DNA of 21,227 nucleotides from PWPS01 sp964573145 (GTDB taxonomy: Bacteria > Patescibacteriota > Minisyncoccia > Minisyncoccales > PWPS01). How positions within the stretch are numbered: position 1 is the first letter of the stretch; every line of letters starts with the position of its first letter. This document shows positions 7,332 through 12,898 of this stretch, in pieces. The stretch is taken from positions 1-21,227 of the forward strand of contig CAZNIM010000012.1 of assembly GCA_964573145.1 (NCBI GenBank), in the 5' to 3' direction. A program made the translations under genes and the position numbers. Under the pieces are notes generated by a model. The model did no database searches. It was given only the letters and a program-made list of their open reading frames with translations, and was not told the origin of the DNA.

Positions 7332-7982
7332 TTAGTTGAATTTCTCTCCTTTGTAAATTGAAACCTTGATCCCGATTGTTCCGAACTTGCAGTAGGCGAC
7401 ATCAAAAGCGTAATCGAGGTCCGCTCTGAGTGTTTCACGAGGAAGGTTTCCTTCCGATATATGTTCCGTTCTGGCAATCTCACTTCCGTTCAATCTGCCA
7501 GCAACCTCTATTCTGGCCCCTTTTACGTTTCTGTTGGCCGTTATCTTGCCCATGGCATGCTTTATAACTCTTCTGTAGTGCATTCTTTTTTCCAGCTGTT
7601 TGGCTATCTCTTGAGCGGCAACAGCGGCGCAAGACCAGGGGTCCTTAACCTCTTTAACTTCTATTCTTATTTTTCTGTCGGTTCCCAGTCCCTCTTTGTC
7701 CAAAATTCGATCCAAGCCTTCTTTCAGCCTTTTAACTCCCTCACCACCTCTACCGATAACTATCCCCGGGCGGGAAGAGTGAACAACTACATTAAGTTCG
7801 GATTGAGATCTCCTGATTTCGATTTCAGCGACTCCGACATCTTTCAGTTGCTCATTCATATAATCTCTAATCAAATGATCCTCTTTCAAGTATTCCGGAT
7901 AATTTCCACTGTAAAAACCCTTCGATTTCCAGTCGGTGGTCGTATTTATTCTTTTAATTCTCGGATGAGATCTCTGGGACAT
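7332..7982 (-). CDS. rpsC: 30S ribosomal protein uS3
   Basis: Lines the mRNA entry tunnel of the small-subunit head and has helicase-associated function. The 216-residue protein carries the KH domain with the GRGG loop at residues 77-80 (GIVIGRGGEGVKRL) and the C-terminal domain with MGKITANRNVKGARIEVAGRLNGSEIARTE and a truncated tail (KVSIYKGEKFN). The N-terminus, SQRSHPRIKRINTTTDWKS, departs from the usual MGQKVxPxGxRLG start, so the first 20 residues are divergent. Start is 19 bases after rplV in an A/T-rich gap without Shine-Dalgarno. Confidence 0.96.
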   Translation of the reverse strand: MSQRSHPRIKRINTTTDWKSKGFYSGNYPEYLKEDHLIRDYMNEQLKDVGVAEIEIRRSQSELNVVVHSSRPGIVIGRGGEGVKRLKEGLDRILDKEGLGTDRKIRIEVKEVKDPWSCAAVAAQEIAKQLEKRMHYRRVIKHAMGKITANRNVKGARIEVAGRLNGSEIARTEHISEGNLPRETLRADLDYAFDVAYCKFGTIGIKVSIYKGEKFN

Positions 7983-8001
7983 GTCTAATTAATATTAATT
8001 A

Positions 8002-8511
8002 CTATATTGATTTTCTTCTGAATATATTATCTCCTTTTCCCTTGCTGTCTCCTTTTCCTTTCTTTTCTTCCTTCTTCGGACGCTCACTCTTTTTGAGGGT
8101 CGCCTCCTCTTTCGGTTTTTCGCTGCTTTTTACTTTCTTAATCTTTCCTTTTTTACCCACCTTGATCTCCTCTCCGGCTTCTATTTCTTCCAAAACCAAA
8201 GTAACATGAGAGGTTTTCTTATGGATCTGATTCGCCGCTCCGCGAGCTCTGGGTCTCCATCTTTTTAAAGTCGGTCCCTCATCAACTGTCACTTCGGAAA
8301 CGTATAAATTATCTTTACTTATTTCAAAATTATGACCAGCATTGGCTACCGCCGAATCCAAAAGTTTGCGCATCGGCTTAGTTGCCTTTTTAGCCGTAAA
8401 ATCCAAACGAACTTCCGCTTCGGAAACTTTTCTTCCTCTTATCAGATCGGCCACTAAACGAACCTTTCGTGGAGCTATTCTTAAATAATTTAATTTTGCG
8501 TCTACTTTCAT
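8002..8511 (-). CDS. rplV: 50S ribosomal protein uL22 with long basic C-terminal tail
   Basis: Lines the exit tunnel and contacts all 23S rRNA domains. Start chosen at 8511, which gives MKVDAKLNYLRIAPRKVRLVADLI, the standard uL22 opening; an in-frame ATG at 8622 would lie inside rpsS and encode unrelated sequence. Core domain spans about residues 1-109 (RWRPRARGAANQIHKKTSHVTLVL marks its end). After it comes a tail of about 60 residues, almost all Lys, Glu, Ser and Gly, ending NIFRRKSI. Total 169 residues against about 110-115 for typical uL22. The tail lies at the solvent-side end of the protein, so it probably sits on the ribosome surface or near the tunnel exit (inference). Starts 4 bases after rpsS. 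Confidence 0.94.
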   Translation of the reverse strand: MKVDAKLNYLRIAPRKVRLVADLIRGRKVSEAEVRLDFTAKKATKPMRKLLDSAVANAGHNFEISKDNLYVSEVTVDEGPTLKRWRPRARGAANQIHKKTSHVTLVLEEIEAGEEIKVGKKGKIKKVKSSEKPKEEATLKKSERPKKEEKKGKGDSKGKGDNIFRRKSI

Positions 8512-8515
8512 ATTT

Positions 8516-8797
8516 TTATTTGTTCTTTTCCAATTCACGCTGCATTCTACCACCGTGTCGAACGAATTTCTTGGTATGTGAAAATTCACCCAATTTATGA
8601 CCCACCATATCCTCGGTAACACTTACCTCGACATGAGTTTTTCCGTTATGAACACCGAAGGTAAAACCGATCATTTCCGGGGTGATAACCGCGTCTCTCG
8701 CCCAGGTTTTAATTACTCCGTCTCCCGGTTTTTGATTTTTAACCTTCTTCAGTAATCTTTCGTTTATATTGGGTCCTTTTTTACTGCTTCTCGCCAT
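8516..8797 (-). CDS. rpsS: 30S ribosomal protein uS19
   Basis: Small-subunit head protein that pairs with uS13 and forms inter-subunit bridges. The 93-residue protein has ARSSKKGPNINERLLKKV, TWARDAVITPEMIGFTFGVHNGK, and the GHKLGEFSHTKKFVRHGG signature. Normal length. It starts 18 bases after rplB with only a weak AAGAG upstream. Confidence 0.97.
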   Translation of the reverse strand: MARSSKKGPNINERLLKKVKNQKPGDGVIKTWARDAVITPEMIGFTFGVHNGKTHVEVSVTEDMVGHKLGEFSHTKKFVRHGGRMQRELEKNK

Positions 8798-8815
8798 TTT
8801 TATACTCTTAAATTT

Positions 8816-9604
8816 TTATTTTTTCTTTCTTCTCTTCGTCCTTCTCTTTACTATGTACTTATCGGTATGCTTTCTCTTTCTGGTCTTCACACCCAGAGCC
8901 GGCTTACCGGTCGGAGTCTTGGGGTGTTTTAGCCCGATGGTCGAACCACCTTCTCCTCCTCCGTGCGGATGGTCAACCGGATTCTTGGCCTTTCCTCTCA
9001 CTTTCGGCCTTCTTCCTTTTCTTCTCGTCGTTCCCGCTTTTTTATCATCTTTATATCGATGCTCGGGATTGGAAACTTCTCCGATTGATGCAAAGCATTC
9101 TTTTCCGATCTTTCTCACTTCTCTCGACGGCATCTTCAAATGAGTGTACTTCCCTTCCTGAGCCAGCACCGTCGCCGAAGAACCGGCTGATCGAACCATC
9201 TTTCCCTCTCCGTTCGGCTGAAAAGATATATTGTGCACTTGTGTTCCGACCGGAATATTCTTTAATCTCATTCTGTTTCCCGGTTTGAGCGGAGCTTTCT
9301 CCGAAACTATCACTTCATCCCCTTCTTTTATCTCTTGTGGAGCAATGATGTATCCCAAAGAATCGTCTTCGTACTCCAAAAGAGCTAAATAAGCGGATCT
9401 GTTGGGATCGTAATCGATCCTCTTTACTTTGCCCTTAACATCCATCATCTCTTGCCCGTAATTAACCTTTCTCCAAATCTTTCGGGCTCCACCTCCTCTC
9501 GCTCTGACAGTCGTTCTACCCATATTGTTCCTTCCGCCGGAGTTTTTCATACTGACGGTCAGGGACTTGGGCGGGCGACTGTTTTTGTCTGGTTTTTGAC
9601 TCAT
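8816..9604 (-). CDS. rplB: 50S ribosomal protein uL2, shortened N-terminus
   Basis: Central large-subunit protein needed for subunit association and peptidyl-transferase function. The 262-residue protein has GGRNNMGRTTVRARGGGARK, DYDPNRSAYLALLEY, PGNRMRLKNIPVGTQVHNI, and the essential C-terminal NPVDHPHGGGEGG with its conserved histidine, then KTRKRKHTDKYIVKRR. Only about 22 residues precede GGRNN, whereas typical uL2 has about 40 (the PTSPGRR segment is absent). An in-frame TAG lies three codons before the ATG, so the N-terminus cannot be extended. No Shine-Dalgarno. Confidence 0.96.
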   Translation of the reverse strand: MSQKPDKNSRPPKSLTVSMKNSGGRNNMGRTTVRARGGGARKIWRKVNYGQEMMDVKGKVKRIDYDPNRSAYLALLEYEDDSLGYIIAPQEIKEGDEVIVSEKAPLKPGNRMRLKNIPVGTQVHNISFQPNGEGKMVRSAGSSATVLAQEGKYTHLKMPSREVRKIGKECFASIGEVSNPEHRYKDDKKAGTTRRKGRRPKVRGKAKNPVDHPHGGGEGGSTIGLKHPKTPTGKPALGVKTRKRKHTDKYIVKRRTKRRKKK

Positions 9605-9639
9605 AATCGTCTAATATTAAAACATATTTATTTTCCGTG

Positions 9640-9918
9640 TCAAGAGCCGAGGATCTCTATCTTGTCTCCTTCTTTAAGTTTGACTATCGCTTTCCTGTAA
9701 CCTTTTTTCTTTCCTTCTATCCTTCCCAATCTTCTCTTTTTAGCCGGGATGGAAATCGTAGTCACTTTCTCAACCTCGACATCGTAAAGCTTTTCGACCG
9801 CCTTTGCAATTTCAATCTTATTGGCATCTTTTTTTACAACAAAGACATATTTGTTTTCCTTACTCATCAAATCGGTCGCTTTCTCACTGATATGTGGTTT
9901 TTTAATCACGTTTTTCAT
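9640..9918 (-). CDS. rplW: 50S ribosomal protein uL23
   Basis: Tunnel-exit protein and docking point for trigger factor and SRP. The 92-residue protein has IKKPHISEKATDLMSKENKYVFVV, VEKLYDVEVEKVTTISIPAKKRRLGR and a C-terminal KLKEGDKIEIL. Normal bacterial length. It starts inside the rplD stop (ATGA overlap) and itself ends in TGA. The 35-base gap to rplB contains no clear signal. Confidence 0.95.
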   Translation of the reverse strand: MKNVIKKPHISEKATDLMSKENKYVFVVKKDANKIEIAKAVEKLYDVEVEKVTTISIPAKKRRLGRIEGKKKGYRKAIVKLKEGDKIEILGS

Positions 9919-10538
9919 AGAAAAGTATCTTTAATTACGGACAGTGAACTTTCGGGAATCACTAAGTATTTATAAGAAAGAAGATCGAGCGCAGTTATAT
10001 TTCTGGCCTCCATGACATCCACTTCCGGAATATTTCTGGCCGCCAAAATCAGATTCTTGTCCGCCTCCGGCGCTAAAATCAAAGTTGACTCTCCACCGCA
10101 AGGCAAGTCGGTCAAAAAGGAAAGCTCTTTCGTCTTCGGCTCTTTTAATTTTAAATCTTCAACGAGTAAAAGAAGGTTACTTTCTCTCTTTCCGGACAAA
10201 GCCATAAAGAGAGCCTTTCTTTTCTCTTTTTTATTTATCTTTTTTTTGTAATTTCTTTCGTTTCTCGGTCCGAAAGTAACTCCACCACCAACCCACAGAG
10301 GTGATCTGATCGATCCGTGCCTGGCTCTTCCGGTTCCTTTCTGTCTCCAAGGTTTTTTACCACCCCCTCTCTTTTCCGATCTGTCTTTGCTATGTGCCGT
10401 ATTTTGTCTTCTGTTCGACTGTTGACTCACCACTACTTGATAAAGTAAGTCGGAATTGACGGCGACATCAAAAATATCCTTCGGAAGTGATTTCTCCTTT
10501 TCACTTTTTCCTTTTTTGTTGTAAAGCGCTACTTTCAT
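9915..10538 (-). CDS. rplD: 50S ribosomal protein uL4
   Basis: Large-subunit assembly protein with an extended loop in the exit tunnel; in E. coli it also represses the S10 operon. The 207-residue protein shows the tunnel-loop region RSEKRGGGKKPWRQKGTGRARHGSIRSPLWVGGGVTFGP and the C-terminal domain with LLLVEDL, TLILA and RNIPEVDVMEARNITALDLLSYKYLVI. The family hallmark RGGGKKPWRQKGTGRAR is intact. It is coupled to rplC and rplW by ATGA overlaps. The structured leader before rplC could be its regulatory target (inference). Confidence 0.96.
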   Translation of the reverse strand: MKVALYNKKGKSEKEKSLPKDIFDVAVNSDLLYQVVVSQQSNRRQNTAHSKDRSEKRGGGKKPWRQKGTGRARHGSIRSPLWVGGGVTFGPRNERNYKKKINKKEKRKALFMALSGKRESNLLLLVEDLKLKEPKTKELSFLTDLPCGGESTLILAPEADKNLILAARNIPEVDVMEARNITALDLLSYKYLVIPESSLSVIKDTFL

Positions 10539-11128
10539 ATCTTTTTAATCTCTAAAAGGTTGTCTTTTCCACCGGGAAGAGCGCCCTTTACGGCCAATGT
10601 ATTTTCTTCCAGGTTCACCTCGACTATTTCTAAATTTTTAACCGTTACTCTGTCGGCTCCCATTCGTCCGGGCATTCTTCTTCCTTTAAAAACTCTTTGC
10701 GGATAAGCCGATCCTATTGAACCTCCTCTTCTTTCATCGTGCTTGGTTCCGTGGGTTCTCGATTGTCCGGAGAAGCCGTGTCTTTTAACTACTCCTTGAA
10801 ACCCTTTTCCTTTTGACACTCCGGAAACTTTAATCTTGTCTCCCTTTTCAAAGATGGAGACATCGATTGTTTCCCCTTCTTTAAGTTCGGTATCGGCGAC
10901 TCTGAACTCGCAAATAAAGCGGAAAGGCTTCTCTCTTTGCGGCTTTTTAACTTTCTTTTCTTTCATTTCTTCAAAGCCGATCTGAACCGCTTCATAACCG
11001 TCGTTTTCACTTGTTTTTACCTGGGTTACGACACAAGGACCGGCTTCCACCAAGGTAACCGGAACTACGCTTCCGTCTTCTTCGAAAAATTGTGCCATCC
11101 CCAATTTTTTTCCTAAAATGAATTTCAT
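10535..11128 (-). CDS. rplC: 50S ribosomal protein uL3
   Basis: Early-assembling protein that reaches the peptidyl-transferase centre. The 197-residue protein opens MKFILGKKLGMAQFFEEDGSVVPVTLVEAGPCVV and contains VSGVSKGKGFQGVVKRHGFSGQSRTHGTKHDERRGGSIG, then PQRVFKGRRMPGRMG, all diagnostic; the glutamine that is methylated by PrmB in E. coli corresponds to the Q in the KGKGFQG or GFSGQSRTHG region. Slightly short compared with about 205-210. It is the first gene after a 149-base leader with terminator-like hairpins and has no Shine-Dalgarno (TAGAAAAAAT before ATG). It ends in TGA within ATGA. Confidence 0.96.
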   Translation of the reverse strand: MKFILGKKLGMAQFFEEDGSVVPVTLVEAGPCVVTQVKTSENDGYEAVQIGFEEMKEKKVKKPQREKPFRFICEFRVADTELKEGETIDVSIFEKGDKIKVSGVSKGKGFQGVVKRHGFSGQSRTHGTKHDERRGGSIGSAYPQRVFKGRRMPGRMGADRVTVKNLEIVEVNLEENTLAVKGALPGGKDNLLEIKKI

Positions 11129-11172
11129 ATTTTTTCTACAAATCGGATTTTCTCTGAAAGAATTTTTACAAG

Positions 11173-11207
11173 CAAAAATGTCGGGCTCTCCCCCGACGTG
11201 GAAAGCC
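11173..11207 (-). promoter_or_regulatory. Candidate transcription attenuator in the rplC leader
   Basis: On the minus strand a terminator hairpin (arms 11199-11192 and 11185-11178; core GTCGGG/CCCGAC, extended by G-T and A-T pairs; loop GGAGAG) is followed by ATTTTTG. Just upstream GGCTTTCC (11207-11200) can pair over 8 bp, with one wobble, with GGAGAGCC (11191-11184), which contains the terminator loop and two bases of its 3' arm, and traps the 5' arm in the loop. The two folds exclude each other, the usual layout of an attenuator. Alternatively the CUUUCC-GGAGAG pairing could form a pseudoknot. It lies about 50 bases before rplC. Seen: pairings. Inferred: regulation. Confidence 0.55.
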
Positions 11208-11225
11208 TAAAAAAGCTACAGTTAA

Positions 11226-11254
11226 ATATTATTAAATTTAATCATTTAACCCAA
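11226..11254 (-). promoter_or_regulatory. Weak candidate promoter for the rplC leader
   Basis: On the minus strand TTGGGT (11254-11249), a 17-base spacer and TAATAT (11231-11226). The match is modest (3/6 and 4/6), but the location, between the rpsJ terminator-like hairpin and the attenuator hairpin, is where a promoter would be expected if transcription restarts before rplC. Predicted leader about 90 bases. Confidence 0.3.
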
Positions 11255-11281
11255 AAGAAAGTAAAGGAAAAAATCCTTTAC
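11252..11281 (-). terminator. Hairpin at the rpsJ stop, probable intrinsic terminator
   Basis: A perfect 8-bp stem (11274-11281 with 11261-11268, five-base loop) includes the rpsJ stop codon. On the minus strand it is followed by TTTCTTTT. The stem is A/T-rich, so termination may be partial. It separates the str-tuf-rpsJ transcript from rplC. Confidence 0.5.
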
Positions 11282-11601
11282 ATTTTAACTTCGATATTAA
11301 CACCGTTGGGCAGGGTGAGATTACGGAGAGCGTCAAGGACTTTGGGATTGGCGTCAAGAACGTCAATAAGTCTTTTATGAACTCTTACCTCATACTGCTC
11401 CTTCGACTTGTTGTTAACGAATGTTGATCTGTTTACCGTATACTTCTTAATTTCGGTAGGTAAGGGAGTGGGACCCGAAATCTCACTCCCGTACCTTGTT
11501 GCCGTTTCAACAATTTGCTCTGCGCTGCTGTCAATCACCTTGTGGTCGTAACCGCGCAATTTAATTCTTATCTTGTTCAGATTTTCTTCCTTTTTAGCCA
11601 T
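11278..11601 (-). CDS. rpsJ: 30S ribosomal protein uS10
   Basis: Small-subunit head protein; also the NusE transcription factor that joins NusB and NusG in antitermination. The 107-residue protein has KIRIKLRGYDHKVIDSSAEQIVETATRYG, GPTPLPTEIKKYTVNRSTFVNNKSKEQYEVRVHKRLIDV and ends with LTLPNGVNIEVKM, fully typical. It starts one base after the tuf stop, with no Shine-Dalgarno, so it probably depends on re-initiation after tuf. In most bacteria it heads the S10 operon with rplC close behind; here it is cut off from rplC by 149 bases with hairpins. Confidence 0.97.
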   Translation of the reverse strand: MAKKEENLNKIRIKLRGYDHKVIDSSAEQIVETATRYGSEISGPTPLPTEIKKYTVNRSTFVNNKSKEQYEVRVHKRLIDVLDANPKVLDALRNLTLPNGVNIEVKM

Positions 11602-11602
11602 A

Positions 11603-12799
11603 CTATTTGATGATTTTTGTCACTACTCCCGCACCTACTGTTTTACCACCTTCTCGAATAGCAAATCTTTGCTCTTCCTCGAGGGCGATTGGTGCAATCA
11701 ATTTTATCTTCAATTCGGAAGTGTCTCCGGGCATTACCATTTCGGTTCCACCTTTAAGTTCAACTTCACCGGTTACGTCAGTTGTTCTAAAGTAAAACTG
11801 AGGTTTGTAACCGTTAAAAAACGGGGTATGTCTTCCACCTTCGTCTTTGTCCAAAATGTAAACTTCAGCTTCAAATTCGGTGTGTGGAGTAATAGAACCC
11901 GGTTTTGCCAATACTTGACCTCTTTCAATATCGTCCTTTTTGGTTCCCCTCAAAAGAAGTCCGGCATTATCTCCCGCTTCTCCGTGGTCGAGGCTCTTGT
12001 TAAACATCTCGATGCTTACTACGGTTGTTTTGTCGATATCTTCTTTGAGTCCGATAATCTCAACTTCATCCTTGGAGTTGATCACTCCTCTTTCAATTCT
12101 TCCGGTAGCAACGGTTCCTCTTCCTTCGATGGAAAAGATATCTTCTACCGCCATCAGGAAAGGCTTGTCGACTTCTCTTTCCGGTTCAGGAATATAGCTG
12201 TCAAGAGCTTCCATTAATTCCAGAATCGACTTGGTTGCCTCGTCATCGGCACTTTCCGCTTCAAAAGCTTTCAGAGCGGAACCTTTGATGACCGGAACGT
12301 TGTCTCCGTCGTATTCGTATTTGTTAAGCAGCTCTCTGACTTCGGATTCAACCAATTCAATCATCTCCGGATCATCAACCATGTCGGTTTTATTAAGGTA
12401 AACTACCAAAGAAGGAAGTCCGACTTGTCTGGCAAGAAGGATATGTTCTCTGGTTTGTGGCATCGGTCCGTCAGCTGCGGAAACTACCAAGATTCCACCG
12501 TCCATCTGAGCGGCACCGGTAATCATGTTCTTAATGTAATCGGCGTGACCGGGACAATCGATATGTGCGTAATGTCTGTTTTCCGTCTCGTACTCTTGGT
12601 GAGAAACGGCGATGGTAATTCCTCTCGCCTTTTCTTCCGGAGCGGAGTCGATGTCCTCGATGCTCGCCTTCATATCGGAATTACCTTGCATGCTCAAAAC
12701 ATTCAAGATAGCAGCGGTAAGAGTAGTCTTACCGTGGTCCACGTGACCGATTGTTCCGATGTTAACGTGGGGTTTTGATCTTTCGAATTTTTCAGCCAT
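11603..12799 (-). CDS. tuf: Elongation factor Tu
   Basis: GTPase that delivers aminoacyl-tRNA to the ribosomal A site. The 398-residue protein has G1 GHVDHGKT (residues 18-25), switch I with EEKARGITI, G3 DCPGHADYI with the catalytic histidine, G4 NKTDMVD (most relatives have NKCD) and a G5-like SALKAF. Domains 2 and 3 are complete (EGRGTVATGRIERG; KPQFYFRTTDVTGEV; FAIREGGKTVGAGVV). The single copy seen lies between fusA and rpsJ. It has its own likely promoter right after fusA and a leader of about 60 bases with a 20-base palindrome, which fits extra expression relative to fusA. No Shine-Dalgarno; A-rich run before ATG. Confidence 0.98.
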   Translation of the reverse strand: MAEKFERSKPHVNIGTIGHVDHGKTTLTAAILNVLSMQGNSDMKASIEDIDSAPEEKARGITIAVSHQEYETENRHYAHIDCPGHADYIKNMITGAAQMDGGILVVSAADGPMPQTREHILLARQVGLPSLVVYLNKTDMVDDPEMIELVESEVRELLNKYEYDGDNVPVIKGSALKAFEAESADDEATKSILELMEALDSYIPEPEREVDKPFLMAVEDIFSIEGRGTVATGRIERGVINSKDEVEIIGLKEDIDKTTVVSIEMFNKSLDHGEAGDNAGLLLRGTKKDDIERGQVLAKPGSITPHTEFEAEVYILDKDEGGRHTPFFNGYKPQFYFRTTDVTGEVELKGGTEMVMPGDTSELKIKLIAPIALEEEQRFAIREGGKTVGAGVVTKIIK

Positions 12800-12815
12800 A
12801 TTTTTTTTATTTATT

Positions 12816-12835
12816 AAACAGGATATATCCCGTTT
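12816..12835. repeat. Near-perfect 20-base palindrome in the tuf leader
   Basis: AAACAGGATA followed by TATCCCGTTT: ten pairs with one G-T wobble and no unpaired centre, placed 17-36 bases before the tuf start. As RNA it would form a short hairpin with a reduced loop; as DNA it has the shape of a dimeric-protein operator. It is not followed by a T run on the minus strand, so it is not a terminator for fusA. Function unknown. Confidence 0.5.
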
Positions 12836-12866
12836 AGACTTTTAATTTATTATTTTCAGTGCTTTT

Positions 12867-12895
12867 ATACTACAATAATTACCTTAAAAAGTCCA
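12867..12895 (-). promoter_or_regulatory. Putative internal promoter for tuf-rpsJ
   Basis: On the minus strand TGGACT (12895-12890), 17-base spacer, TAGTAT (12872-12867). The -10 and its flank (TTGTAGTAT) are identical to those of the rpsL promoter. It begins 4 bases past the fusA stop; the predicted start near 12860 gives a leader of about 61 bases. Confidence 0.55.
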
Positions 12896-12898
12896 GCC

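Noticed and set aside
8512..8622. Upstream ATG giving uL22 37 extra residues
   Set aside because: It lies within rpsS in another frame and has no similarity to uL22; the MKVDAKLNYLRIAP start is canonical.
4626..9935. TTAAAGAT repeated before several starts (rplW, rpsH, rplF, rplR), considered as an alternative ribosome-binding motif
   Set aside because: Its distance to the ATG varies from overlapping to 9 bases, which does not fit a single pairing geometry; A/T richness explains it.
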